Source: CAWKGC01 sp963849005 (GTDB lineage Bacteria > Pseudomonadota > Gammaproteobacteria > Burkholderiales > Usitatibacteraceae). From it: 64,000 bases of DNA. Below, one piece after another: positions 1 to 10,611 of this stretch. The stretch is taken from NCBI GenBank assembly GCA_963849005.1, contig CAWKGC010000021.1, positions 434,001 to 498,000 of the forward strand, given 5' to 3'. Below the pieces are notes generated by a model. The model saw only the letters and a list, made by a program, of their open reading frames with translations. It was not told the DNA's origin and made no database searches. The position numbers were made by a program, and so were the translations under genes. Position 1 is the stretch's first letter; every line of letters starts with the position of its first letter.

Positions 1-739
1 GAGGCCCTGGCCGCGCACCTCGCCGGCGCGATGGAGAACCTGCGCCTGAACGCGCTCGAGAAGGAGGCGGCGGTGTCGCAGGAGCGCACCTTCCTCGCGC
101 GCGAGCTGCACGACTCGATCGCGCAGTCGCTGGCGTTCCTGAAGATCCAGGTGCGGCTTCATGCGCGACGCGCTCGCCGCGGGCGACGCGAAGCAGGCGC
201 ACAAGACGCTGGGCGAGATCGACACCGGCGTGCGCGAGAGCTACGGCGACGTGCGCGAACTGCTGGTGCATTTCCGCACCCGCGCCAACACCGAGGACAT
301 CGAGCCGGCGCTGCATGACCACGCTTGCGCAAGTTCGAGCACCAGAGCGGGCTGGCGACGGCGCTCAGGATGGAGGGGCAGGGCATGCCGCTGGCGCCCG
401 ACCTGCAGATGCAGGTCCTGCACATCGTGCAGGAGGCGCTGTCCAACGTGCGCAAGCACGCGCGCGCGACGCAGGTCTGGCTCGACGTGCAGCAGCAGCC
501 GCAATGGCGCTTCGAGGTGCGCGACGACGGCGATCGGTTTCGCGGCCGGGGAAGGCGACGCCCGACGAGACGCACGTCGGGCTGCGCATCATGCACGAGC
601 GCGCGGAGCGCATCGGCGCGAGCCTCGACGTGCTGTCGCGGCCCGGGCGCGGCACCTCCGTCGTGCTGACCCTGCGCAGCCGCCGGCGCCGGCCGCACCC
701 GGACAAACGGCGGCGGCGCCGGCCTCGGCGCTGCATTGA
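1..739 (+). CDS. narX: Nitrate/nitrite sensor histidine kinase NarX, C-terminal part
   Basis: This is the end of a membrane sensor kinase that phosphorylates NarL in response to nitrate and nitrite; the sensor and membrane domains lie off the left edge. The dimerisation/phosphoacceptor helix is seen around 100-160 as RELHDSIAQSLAFLK, the HisKA_3 signature with the phosphoacceptor His. The ATPase part follows, with an N-box (QEALSNVRKHA, near 430-465), a G1 region (RDDG...GFAAGE) and THVGLRIM. The frame changes several times: extra bases near 153, 316, 329, 533, 557 and about 675 explain all the shifts and give an uninterrupted NarX-like C-terminus ending just before narL. I take these as sequence errors. 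The adjacent narL makes the assignment firm. Confidence 0.85.
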
Positions 740-744
740 CCGCC

Positions 745-1417
745 ATGACGCCTGCCCCGATCCGCATCCTGGTCGTCGACGACCACACGCTGTTCCGCCG
801 CGGCCTGACCGCGCTGCTGGCGCGCGACCCGCAGTTCGAGGTGGTGGGCGACGCGGCCGACGCCGGCGAGGCGCAGCGCCGCGCGCAGGAGCTGCAGCCG
901 GACCTGATCCTGCTCGACAACCACCTGCCGGGCGTCAACGGCGTCGACGCGCTGCCGGCCTTGCGCGAGGCGGCGCCGGCGGCGCGCGTGCTGATGCTCA
1001 CCGTGAGCGAGGACGAGCAGGACCTCGCCGCGGCGCTGCGCGACGGCGCCAGCGGCTACCTGCTGAAGACCATGGAAGGCGAGGCGCTGACCAGGGCGAT
1101 CCTGCGCGCGATGCGCGGCGAAGCGTGGTGGCCGACGGAGATGACGGGCAAGCTGGTCGCCGCCTTCGCGACGCCGCGGCCAGCCGCAGCGCGGCCGAAG
1201 CCTTGCCCGCGCCGTGCCGCCGCTCGCGCAGCTCTCGCCGCGCGAGCAGGAGATCCTGCGCGGCATCGCGCGCGGGGCCAGCAACAAGGAGATCGCCCGC
1301 GAGCTCGGCATCGCCGAGACCACCGTCAAGATCCACGTGCAGCACGTGCTGCGCAAGCTCGACGTCGCCTCGCGCGTGCAGGCGGCGGTTATCGCGACCG
1401 AGCACGGCCTCGCTTGA
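745..1417 (+). CDS. narL: Nitrate/nitrite response regulator NarL
   Basis: Two-domain LuxR/FixJ-type response regulator and partner of the NarX-like kinase just upstream (6 bp gap). The receiver domain has the acidic pair D12/D13, the phosphoacceptor D58 in LILLDNHLPG, and the conserved Lys in GYLLKT. The C-terminal LuxR-type helix-turn-helix reads LSPREQEILRGIARG...NKEIARELGIAETTVKIHVQ. The two domains lie in different frames: one extra base in the Ala/Pro-rich linker (about 1175-1212) separates them, and removing it gives a 223-residue protein, close to the usual NarL length. I chose the ATG; a TTG three codons upstream is possible. Its likely targets are the narK/narG genes that follow. 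Confidence 0.88.
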
Positions 1418-1427
1418 CCTAGCGCAA
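1414..1427 (+). promoter_or_regulatory. Weak FNR-like palindrome upstream of narK1
   Basis: TTGAC-CTAG-CGCAA matches the FNR/ANR consensus TTGAT-N4-ATCAA at 7 of 10 half-site positions and overlaps the narL stop. It lies about 150 bp before the narK1 start in a 160-bp gap, where a nar promoter is expected. No convincing -10 box or NarL heptamer pair was found. The same imperfect half-sites recur at 47108-47121. Confidence 0.22.
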
Positions 1428-1577
1428 GCGCCGCGGCATTCTCCTTTCGCAGTAGTTCTTCAGGACGATGGCGGCGCACGGCCGCATCGTTCTTCCGCCT
1501 TCCCGCTTGCGCTCCCAAGGACGGATGCCGCGACGCGGCATCGCCTCCCATACTCGCGGCATCCAAGGGGAGGGACC

Positions 1578-2850
1578 GTGTCCAGCACAAAGTCGCGTCA
1601 GGCCTGTCGGTGCTGATCGTCAGCACGCTCGCATTCACGGTGTGCTTCATGGTCTGGATGATGTTCGGCGTGATCGGCATCCCGATCAAGAAGACGCTGG
1701 GCCTCAACGCAACGCAGTTCGGCCTGCTGGTGGCCATGCCGGTGCTGACCGGCTCGCTGATCCGCGTGCCGCTGGGCATGTGGACCGACAAGTTCGGCGG
1801 CCGCATCGTGATGTTCATCCTGATGCTGTCCGACGGTGTTGCCGATCTGGCTGATTCGCTGCGCCACGCGAGTTCTGGCATTTCCTCGTGACTCGGCCTG
1901 TTCGTCGGCGTGGCGGGCGGCTCGTTCTCCGTCGGCACGCCTACGTGCGCGCGCTGGTTCCCGCGCAACCGCCAGGGCCTCGCGATGGGCATCTTCGGCG
2001 CCGGCAACTCCGGCGCCGCGGTCAACAAGCTCGTCGCGCCGGCGCTCGTCGTGGCGTTCGGCTGGGCGATGGTGCCGCAGGTGTATGCCGTGATGATGCT
2101 CGGTCACGGCGATGCTGTTCTGGTTCTTCAGCCTACTACCGACGACGAGCACACCAGCGGTCAGCCCGAAGATCACGTGCGCGAGCAGCTGCTGGCGCTG
2201 AAGGACCCGACAGGTCTGGAAGCTACAGCCAGTACTACTCGATCGTGTTCGGCGGCTACGTCGCGCTGTCGCTGTGGATGGTGCAGTACTACGTCGCCGA
2301 GTTCGGCTTCGACATCCGCGCCGGCGCGCTGCTGGCGGCCTGCTTCTCGCTGCCGGGCGGCGTGCTGCGCGCGATCGGCGGCTGGTTCTCCGACAAGTAC
2401 GGCGCGCACACCGTCACCTGGTGGGTGCTGTGGGTGGGCTGGTCTGCCTGTTCTTGCTGTCCTATCCGCAGACCGACATGACCATCCACACCATCGACGG
2501 GCCCGAAGACCTTCCATGTCGGCCTCAACGTCTGGCTCTTCACGATCCTGATGTTCACGCTGGGCATCGCCTTGGCGATCGGCAAGGCCTCGGTGTTCAA
2601 GTACATCTCCGACGACTACCCGCACAACATCGGCGTCGTCTCCGGCGTGGTCGGCCTCGCCGGCGGCATGGGCGGCTTCGTCCTGCCGATCATGTTCGGC
2701 GCGCTGGTGGACCTGACCGGCATGCGCTCCTCGGCCTTCATGCTGATGTTCGGCATGGTCTGGGTGTCGCTGATGTGGATGTACTTCACCGAAGTGCGCG
2801 GCGCCGAGCTGATGGGCGCCAAGTCGAAGCAATTCAGGCTGCACGGCTAG
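1578..2850 (+). CDS. narK1: NarK1-type nitrate/nitrite transporter (MFS)
   Basis: Inner-membrane major facilitator of the nitrate-nitrite porter family, the first of two NarK proteins in tandem. Recognisable pieces are VGLY-like helix text from 1601, the loop motif GMWTDKFGGR, the nitrate-signature-like GVAGGSFSVGTP...WFPRNRQGLAMGIFGAGNSGAA, and GGWFSDKYGAHTVTWW. These lie in all three frames. Extra single bases near 1837, 1872, 1890, 2101, 2132, 2139, 2210 and 2223, one or two changes near 2440 and an extra C near 2500 reconcile them into one chain of roughly 420 residues, normal for NarK1. The start is uncertain: a GTG at the given position follows AGGGA, but a shift within the first eight codons separates it from the main frame. 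Confidence 0.82.
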
Positions 2851-2877
2851 CCCGTGCCAATCGAACAGGGAAATGCC

Positions 2878-4532
2878 ATGAACGCCAATTCCACCAACGC
2901 GGCCGCGCCCGCGACGGGCGGCGGCGCCGACATCGCCGACTGGCGCCCCGAGGACGAGGCCTTCTGGGAAGCGACCGGCAAGCGCATCGCCTACCGCAAC
3001 CTGTGGATCTCGGTGCCCGCGCTGCTGTGCGGCTTCGCCGTCTGGGGCATGTGGGGCATCATCACCGTGCAGATGCTCAACCTCGGCTTCCCGTTCACCC
3101 AGGCCGAGCTGTTCACGCTGACCGCGATCGCCGGCATCTCCGGCGCGACGATGCGCATTCCGGCCTCGTTCCTGATCCGCCTGGCGGGCGGGCGCAACAC
3201 CATCTTCCTGACCACCGCGATGCTGCTCGCGCCGGCGCTCGGCACCGGCATCGTGCTGCAGCACAAGGACTGGCCGCTGTGGGCCTTCCAGCTGATGGCG
3301 CTGTGGTGCGGCGTGGGCGGCGGCAACTTCGCCAGCTCGATGTCCAACATCAGCACCTTCTTCCCGAAGCGGCTGCAGGGCACCGCGCTGGGCCTGAACG
3401 CGGGCCTCGGCAACTTCGGCGTGACCACCATGCAGGTCGTGATCCCGCTGGTGATGACGGTGGGAATCTTCGGCAGCTTCGGCGGCGAGCCGATGACGCT
3501 GCTGAAGGACAGCGGCTGGATCTTCGGCAAGATCCCGGCCGGCACGCAGACCTGGATCCAGAACGCCGGCTTCGCCTGGCTGCTGTCGCTGGTGCCGCTG
3601 TCGATCCTGTGCTGGTTCGGCATGAACAACCTGAAGACGGTCTCGCCGGACACCGGCAACCCGATCGTCGCGTTCGCCAAGATCACCTACCTGTACACGC
3701 TGGCCTTCGTGCCCTCCATCCTCGGCCTCTACCTGTACCTGCCGAAGCCGACCGGCCTCGGCCTCATCAGCATGTGGGTGGCGATTCCGCTCGACATCGT
3801 CAGCGCGCTGCTGGTGATGAAGCTCGCGGCCTTCGGCCCGATGAAGGAGGGCGTCGCCAAGCAGTTCCAGATCTTCAGCAACAAGCACACCTGGTCGATG
3901 ACGGCGCTCTACATCGTGACCTTCGGCTCGTTCATCGGCTTCTCGATGGCGCTGCCGCTGTCGATGAAGGTGATCTTCGGCGTCAGCCACGTGCCCGATG
4001 CCAACGGCGTGATGCAGCACACGCTGAACAACCCGAACGCGCCGATCGGCCTTCGCCTACGCCTGGATCGGCCCCTTCGTCGGCGCGGCCGTGCGCCCGC
4101 TCGGCGGCTGGATCTCCGACAAGGTCGGCGGCTCGATCGTCACGCAGATCATCTCGGCGGTGATGGTGGTCGCCTCGGTCGCGGTGGGCTACGTGATGAT
4201 GCAGGCCTACGGCTCGGCCACGCCCGAGACAGTATTTCCCGATGTTCCTCGGCCTGTTCATGCTGCTGTTCTTCGCCACCGGCATCGGCAACGGCTCGAC
4301 CTTCCGCACCATCGGCGTGATCTTCGACCGCACGCAGGCCGGCCCGGTGCTGGGCTGGACCTCGGCGATCGCCGCCTACGGCGCCTTCGTCGCGCCGATC
4401 GTGATCGGCGACCAGATCAAGGCCGGCACGCCGCAGTACGCGATGTACGGCTTCGCGGTCTTCTATGCCCTGTGCCTGGTCCTCAACTGGTGGTTCTACC
4501 TGCGCGCCAACGCGTACGTGAAGAACCCCTGA
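2878..4532 (+). CDS. narK2: NarK2-type nitrate/nitrite transporter (MFS)
   Basis: Second NarK-family transporter, probably the nitrate/nitrite exchanger of the pair, as in pseudomonad and burkholderial narK1K2 clusters. The ATG follows AGGGA with good spacing, 27 bp after narK1. The N-terminus is cytoplasmic and polar for about 40 residues. Membrane helices begin at ISVPALLCGFAVWGMWGI, and the NarK signature GGGNFASSMSNISTFFP and GLNAGLGNFGV follow. A second copy of the loop motif, RPLGGWISDKVGGSIVTQ, is in the C-terminal half. One extra base near 4047 and one near 4230 shift the frame; without them the protein is 550 residues and ends in a polar tail. No FNR or NarL site is visible in the narK1-narK2 gap. 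Confidence 0.87.
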
Positions 4533-4568
4533 GTCCCACCTCCGACAGAATCGCCGCGGAGAACCGCC

Positions 4569-7500
4569 ATGAGCCATTTTCTCGATCGACTGAACTACTT
4601 CTCCCAGCCGCGCGAGCCCTTCTCCGGCGGCCACGGCGTCACCACCGGCGAAGACCGCACCTGGGAGGACGCCTACCGCAACCGCTGGGCGCACGACAAG
4701 ATCGTGCGCTCCACCCACGGCGTGAACTGCACCGGCTCGTGCTCGTGGAAGATCTACGTCAAGGGCGGCATCGTCACCTGGGAAACGCAGCAGACCGACT
4801 ACCCGCGCACGCGCTGGGACATGCCCAACCACGAGCCGCGCGGCTGCTCGCGCGGCGCCAGCTACAGCTGGTACCTGTACAGCGCCAACCGCGTGAAGTA
4901 CCCGATGGTGCGCGGCCGGCTGCTCAAGAGCTGGCGCGAGGCGCGCCTGGCGCACGACCCGGTCGAGGCCTGGGCCTCGATCGTCGAGGACGACGCCAAG
5001 CGGCGCGACTACCAGAAGGTGCGCGGCCTGGGCGGCTTCGTGCGCTCGAGCTGGGACGAGGTCAACGAGATCATCGCCGCGGCCAACGTCTACACCATCA
5101 AGAAGCACGGCCCCGACCGCGTGATCGGCTTCTCGCCGATTCCGGCGATGTCGATGGTGAGCTACGCCGCGGGCTCGCGCTACCTCAGCCTGATCGGCGG
5201 CGTGTGCATGAGCTTCTACGACTGGTACTGCGACCTGCCGCCGTCCAGCCCGCAGATCTGGGGCGAGCAGACCGACGTGCCCGAATCGGCCGACTGGTAC
5301 AACTCGAACTTACATCATCGCCTGGGGCTCGAACGTGCCGCAGACGCGCACGCCGGACGCGCACTTCTTCACCGAGGTGCGCTACAAGGGCGCGAAGACG
5401 GTCGCGGTGACGCCGGACTATTCCGAGGTCGCCAAGCTCGCCGACATCTGGATGCACCCGAAGCAGGGCACCGACGCCGCGGTGGCGATGGCGATGGGCC
5501 ACGTGATCCTGAAGGAGTTCTATTTCCCGGAAGGCGGCAAGGAGCGCAGCGCCTACTTCGACGACTACGTGCGCCGCTACACCGACATGCCGATGCTGGT
5601 GATGCTGAAGGAGCACACGCTGCCCGGCGGCGAGGTGGTCACGGTGCCCGACCGCTACGTGCGCGCCTCGGACTTCAACGGCAAGCTCGGCCAGGCCAAC
5701 AACCCGGAATGGAAGACGGTCGCCTTCGACGAAGGCGGCAAGGTCGTGCTGCCCAACGGCGCCATCGGCTTCCGCTGGGGTCCGGACGGCCGCGCCGACC
5801 AGGGCCAGTGGAACCTCGAGGCCAAGGAGGCGCGCCACGGCAACGAGGTGAAGCTGAAGCTCTCGCTGCTCGAAGGCAAGCGATCCGAGCACGGACACGG
5901 CGAAAGTCGGCTTCCCGTACTTCGGCGGCATCGAGAGCGAGAATTTCCCGAACAACGTGCAGAACCGACGTGCTGGTGCGCACCGTGCCCGTGCAGCGCA
6001 TCGCGCTCGGCAAGGAGGGCGACAAGCGCGAAGCGCTGGTGGCCACGGTGTTCGACCTGCAGGTGGCGAACTACGGCGTCGCGCGCGGGCTGCCGGGCGA
6101 ACTGGCGGCGACGAGCTTCGACGACGACACGCCCTACACGCCGGCCTGGCAGGAGCAGCATCACCGGCACGCCGCGCGCGCAACTGATCACGGTCGCGCG
6201 CCAGTTCGCCGAGAACGCGCACAAGACGCACGGCAAGTCGATGGTGATCATCGGCGCGGCGATGAACCACTGGTACCACAGCGACATGAACTACCGCGGC
6301 GTCATCAACATGCTGATGATGTGCGGCTGCATCGGCCAGAGCGGCGGCGGCTGGGCGCATTACGTGGGGCAGGAGAAGCTGCGGCCGCAGACCGGCTGGA
6401 CGGCGCTCGCCTTCGCGCTCGACTGGATCCGCCCGCCGCGCCAGATGAACAGCACCAGCTTCTTCTACGCGCACACCGACCAGTGGCGCTACGAGAAGCT
6501 CGGGATGGAGGAGGTGCTCTCGCCGCTGGCCGACAAGAAGGCCTACGGCGGCAGCATGATCGACTACAACGTGCGCGCCGAGCGCATGGGCTGGCTGCCG
6601 TCCGCGCCGCAGTTGCAGACCAATCCCGCTGCAGGTCGTGCGCGACGCGCAGGCCGCGGGCGCTGGACGCGAAGGACTACGCGGTCAAGGGGCTGAAGGA
6701 CGGCACGCTCAAGATGAGCTGCACCGACCCCGACCATCCCGACAACTGGCCGCGCAACCTGTTCGTGTGGCGCTCCAACCTGCTCGGCTCCTCGGGCAAG
6801 GGCCACGAGTATTTCCTCAAGCACCTGCTGGGAACGAGCAACGGCGTGCAGGGCAAGGACCTCGGCAAGGAAGAAGCCAAGCCGAGCGAAGTCGTGTGGC
6901 ACGACAAGGCGCCCGAGGGCAAGCTCGACCTGCTGGTGACGCTCGACTTCCGCATGAGCACGACCTGCCTGTACTCGCGACATCGTGCTGCCCACCGCGA
7001 CCTGGTACGAGAAGAACGACCTCAACACCAGCGACATGCACCCGTTCATCCACCCGCTGTCGACTGCGGTGGACCCGGCGTGGCAATCGCGCAGCGACTG
7101 GGAGATCTACAAGGGCTTCGCGAGGAAGTTCAGCGAGCTGTGCGTCGGCCACCTCGGCGTGGAGCGCGAGCTCGTGCTCTCGCCCCTGATGCACGACAGC
7201 CCGGCGGAACTCGCGCAGGCGATCGGCGTGAAGGACTGGAAGCGCGGCGAGTGCGAACTCATCCCCGGCAAGACCGCGCCGAACATGCAGGTCGTCGAGC
7301 GCGACTACCCGAACGTGTACAAGCGCTTCACCGCGCTCGGGCCGCTGATGGCGAAAGCCGGCAACGGCGGCAAGGGCATCGCCTGGAACACGCAGGAGGA
7401 AGTGAAGCAGCTGGGCGAGCTCTCGGGGCTGGTCGACGGCCGAGGGCGCCACCTGCGGCATGCCGAGGATCGAGAGCGACATCGACGCCGCCGAAGTGGT

Positions 7501-8396
7501 GCTGATGCTCGCCCCCGAGACCAACGGCCATGTCGCGGTGAAGGCGTGGAAGGCGCTCGGCAAGCAGACCGGCCGCGACCACACGCACCTGGCGATCCAC
7601 CGCGAGGACGAGAAGATCCGCTTCCGCGACATCCAGGCGCAGCCGCGCAAGATCATCAGCTCGCCGACCTGGAGCGGCATCGAGAGCGAGACCGTCTCCT
7701 ACAACGCCGGCTACACCAACGTCCACGAGATGATCCCGTGGCGCACCCTCACCGGGCGCCAGCAGTTCTACCTCGACCACCCGTGGATGATCGCATTCGG
7801 CGAGGGCTTCTCCAGCTACCGGCCGCCGGTGGACCTGAAGACGACTGCCGGCATCCATGGCATCCGGCCCAACGGCAACCCCGAGATCGCGTTGAACTTC
7901 ATCACGCCGCACCAGAAGTGGGGCATCCACAGCACCTATACCGACAACCTGCTGATGCTGACGCTCAGCCGCGGCGGGCCTTGCGTCTGGATCAGCGAGA
8001 CCGACGCGAAGCGCGCGGGCATCGTCGACAACGACTGGATCGAGCTCTTCAACGTGAACGGCGCCATCGCTGCGCGCGCCGTGGTGAGCCAGCGCGTGCG
8101 CGAGGGCATGGTGATGATGTACCACGCGCAGGAGAAGATCGTGAACACGCCCGGCTCCGAGATCACGGGAGTCGCGCGGCGGCATCCACAACTCGGTCAC
8201 CCGCATCGTGCTGAAACCCACGCACATGATCGGCGGCTACGCGCAGTTCAGCTACGGCTTCAACTACTACGGCACCATCGGCACCAACCGCGACGAGTTC
8301 GTCGTGGTGCGGAAGATGAACAAGGTCGACTGGCTCGACACCCCGGTGGCGCAGGAGCTGGTCCGGCCGGTGCAGGCACAAGGGGAGGTCGCATGA
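4569..8396 (+). CDS. narG: Respiratory nitrate reductase alpha subunit NarG
   Basis: Catalytic molybdenum subunit of the membrane-bound quinol:nitrate oxidoreductase, reducing nitrate to nitrite on the cytoplasmic face. The FS0 iron-sulfur ligands are visible as H50, C54, C58 and C93. The molybdenum-ligating Asp lies in SFYDWYCDLPP. Conserved blocks run the whole length (GMPYF-like and PHQKWGIHSTYTDN, and the C-terminal GGYAQFSYGFNYYG). The gene is cut by nine single extra bases, near 5311, 5881, 5964, 6159, 6626, 6661, 6978, 7441 and 8170. Nine insertions cancel to frame zero, and removing them gives 1272 residues, the expected NarG size. The ATG follows GGAG, and the stop overlaps the narH start as ATGA. 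I read the breaks as sequence errors rather than a dead gene, because every conserved block is intact. Confidence 0.92.
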
Positions 8397-9916
8397 AGAT
8401 CCGCGCGCAAATCGGCATGGTGCTCAACCTCGACAAGTGCATCGGCTGCCACACCTGCTCGGTCACCTGCAAGAACGTCTGGACCAGCCGCCCCGGCATG
8501 GAGTACGCCTGGTTCAACAACGTCGAGACCAAGCCCGGCATCGGCTACCCGAAGGAGTGGGAGAACCAGGACAAGTGGAACGGCGGCTGGGTGCGCAAGG
8601 CCGACGGCGCGATCGAGCCGCGGCAGGGCGCGAAGTGGAAGCTGCTGATGCGCATCTTCGCCAACCCCAACCTGCCCGAGATCGACGACTACTACGAGCC
8701 CTTCACCTTCGACTACGGGCACCTGCAGTCCGCCCCCGAGATGAAGGCCACGCCGACCGCGCGCCCGAGGAGCCTCATCACCGGCAAGCAGATGGACAAG
8801 ATCGTCTGGGGCCCGAACTGGGAGGAGATCCTCGGCGGGGAATTCTCCAAGCGCAGCGCCGACCGCAACTTCGACGACATCCAGAAGGACATCTACGGCC
8901 AGTTCGAGAACACCTTCATGATGTACCTGCCGAGGCTGTGCGAGCACTGCCTGAACCCGGCATGCGTGGCGTCGTGCCCGTCGGGGTCGATCTACAAGCG
9001 CGAGGAAGACGGCATCGTCCTCATCGACCAGGACAAGTGCCGCGGCTGGCGCATGTGCGTCAGCGGCTGCCCCTACAAGAAGATCTACTACAACTGGAAG
9101 AGCGGCAAGGCGGAAAAATGCATCTTCTGCTACCCGCGCATCGAGGCGGGGCAGCCGACCGTGTGCAGCGAGACCTGCGTGGGCCGCATCCGCTACCTCG
9201 GCGTGCTGCTCTACGACGCCGACCGCATCCAGGAGGCCGCCAGCGTCGAGCATGACCGCGACCTGTACGAGGCGCAGCTCGGCCTCTTCCTCGACCCCAG
9301 CGACCCGGCGGTGATCGCGCAGGCGCGCATCGACGGCATCCCCGACAACTGGATGGACGCCGCGCGCGCGAGTCCCGTCTACAAGATGGCCGTGCAATGG
9401 AAGGTGGCACTCCCCCTGCACCCGGAATACCGCACGCTGCCGATGGTCTGGTACGTGCCGCCGCTCTCGCCGATCAGCGCGGCGGCCAACGCCGGGCACG
9501 TCGGCGCCAACGGCGAGATTCCCGACGTGACCCAGCTGCGCATCCCGGTGAAGTACCTGGCCAACCTGCTCACCGCCGGCGATACCGCGCCGGTGGTGCG
9601 GGCGCTCGAACGCATGCTCGCGATGCGCGCCTTCCAGCGCGAGAAGCATGTCGACGGGCGCGTGAACCAGGCGGTGCTGGCGCAGGTGGGCATCACCCAG
9701 GCCGAGGTCGAGGACATGTACCACGTGATGGCGATCGCGAACTACGAGGACCGCTTCGTCATCCCCTCGACGCACCGCGAGTACGCGGAGAACACCTTCA
9801 ACGTGCGCGGCGGCTGCGGTTTCAGCTTCGGCAACGGCTGCTCGGAGGGCACCGGCGAGGTGAGCCTCTTCGGCAGCGAGAAGAAGCGCACCATTCCCAT
9901 CCGGGCGGAGGTCTGA
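8393..9916 (+). CDS. narH: Respiratory nitrate reductase beta subunit NarH
   Basis: Iron-sulfur electron-transfer subunit linking NarI to NarG. It is intact at 507 residues, close to E. coli NarH. The first ferredoxin-like cluster has C16, C19, C22 and C26 (CIGCHTCSVTC). Later clusters appear in CEHCLNPACVASCP, in CRGWRMCVSGCP, where Trp replaces a Cys as in the NarH [3Fe-4S] site, and in CIFC...CSETCVGR. The start overlaps the narG stop as ATGA, implying translational coupling, and narJ starts 2 bp after the stop. No frame breaks occur here, in contrast to narG directly upstream. Confidence 0.97.
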   Translation: MKIRAQIGMVLNLDKCIGCHTCSVTCKNVWTSRPGMEYAWFNNVETKPGIGYPKEWENQDKWNGGWVRKADGAIEPRQGAKWKLLMRIFANPNLPEIDDYYEPFTFDYGHLQSAPEMKATPTARPRSLITGKQMDKIVWGPNWEEILGGEFSKRSADRNFDDIQKDIYGQFENTFMMYLPRLCEHCLNPACVASCPSGSIYKREEDGIVLIDQDKCRGWRMCVSGCPYKKIYYNWKSGKAEKCIFCYPRIEAGQPTVCSETCVGRIRYLGVLLYDADRIQEAASVEHDRDLYEAQLGLFLDPSDPAVIAQARIDGIPDNWMDAARASPVYKMAVQWKVALPLHPEYRTLPMVWYVPPLSPISAAANAGHVGANGEIPDVTQLRIPVKYLANLLTAGDTAPVVRALERMLAMRAFQREKHVDGRVNQAVLAQVGITQAEVEDMYHVMAIANYEDRFVIPSTHREYAENTFNVRGGCGFSFGNGCSEGTGEVSLFGSEKKRTIPIRAEV

Positions 9917-9918
9917 CC

Positions 9919-10611
9919 ATGTTTGCCCTGAACGCCCCCCGCCCGATGGCCAGGACGCTGCGCGTGCTTGCGGCCCTGCTCGCCTACCCGGATGCGCAAT
10001 TGCGCGGCCACCTTGCCGAGATGCGCGAGCTTCTCGCCGAGGAAGGCGCCGTGCCGGCTTCGCGGCTGGCCGAACTCGGCGCGCTGATCGAAGGCCTCGG
10101 GCGCGGCGATCCGCTGGAGACCGAGGCGGCCTACGTCGAGTTGTTCGACCGCGGCCGCGCCACTTCGCTGCACCTGTTCGAGCACGTGCATGGCGATTCG
10201 CGCGATCGCGGGCCCGCGATGATCGACCTCGGGCTCACCTACGAGAAAGCCGGCCTCATCCTCGCCCCCGGCGAGCTGCCCGACTTCCTGCCGGCGGTGC
10301 TGGAGTTCGCGTCCACGCAGCCGCCGCGCGAGGCGCGCGCCTTCCTCGCCGAGATCGTGCATCTCCTCAACGTCATCTTCGGGGCGCTGTGCAAGCGCGG
10401 CAGTCCGTATGCCAGCGTGCTCGGCGCGCTGGTCGAGCTGGCGGGCGAGAAGGCGCAGCCGGTCGAGCCCGCCGCCGAAGAGCCGATCGACGAAAGCTGG
10501 GCGGAGCCGGTGGTGTTCGACGGCTGTTCGTCCAAGGGCCAGTCCCGGCCCGGCCAGCCGCAGCCGATCCACGTGGTCCGCAAGAATTCCCAACCGGGAG
10601 CGCCCGCATGA
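9919..10611 (+). CDS. narJ: Nitrate reductase assembly chaperone NarJ
   Basis: Dedicated cytoplasmic chaperone of the TorD/DmsD/NarJ family. It binds the NarG N-terminus and allows cofactor insertion before NarGH docks on NarI. The 230-residue protein is alpha-helical in character, with the family blocks LAALLAYPDA near the start, YVELFDRGRATSLHLFEHVHGDSRDRG in the middle (the NarJ hallmark) and DFLPAVLEF. Its C-terminal tail is Pro/Gln-rich. It lies between narH (2-bp gap) and narI (ATGA overlap), the invariant position in nar operons. Confidence 0.95.
   Translation: MFALNAPRPMARTLRVLAALLAYPDAQLRGHLAEMRELLAEEGAVPASRLAELGALIEGLGRGDPLETEAAYVELFDRGRATSLHLFEHVHGDSRDRGPAMIDLGLTYEKAGLILAPGELPDFLPAVLEFASTQPPREARAFLAEIVHLLNVIFGALCKRGSPYASVLGALVELAGEKAQPVEPAAEEPIDESWAEPVVFDGCSSKGQSRPGQPQPIHVVRKNSQPGAPA

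Noticed and set aside
1418..1577. NarL heptamer pairs in the narL-narK1 gap
   Set aside because: No pair of TACYYMT-like heptamers with proper spacing was found by eye; only one weak FNR-like site.
589..4020. Long open frames on the minus strand opposite narL and narK (up to 615 codons)
   Set aside because: They are shadows of GC-rich coding DNA: Arg/Ala/Gly/His-rich text without any family motif, while the plus strand carries clear conserved proteins.
4569..8396. narG as a genuine pseudogene or a case of programmed frameshifting
   Set aside because: All breaks are single insertions at unrelated sequences with no slippery site or pseudoknot in common, and all conserved residues remain.
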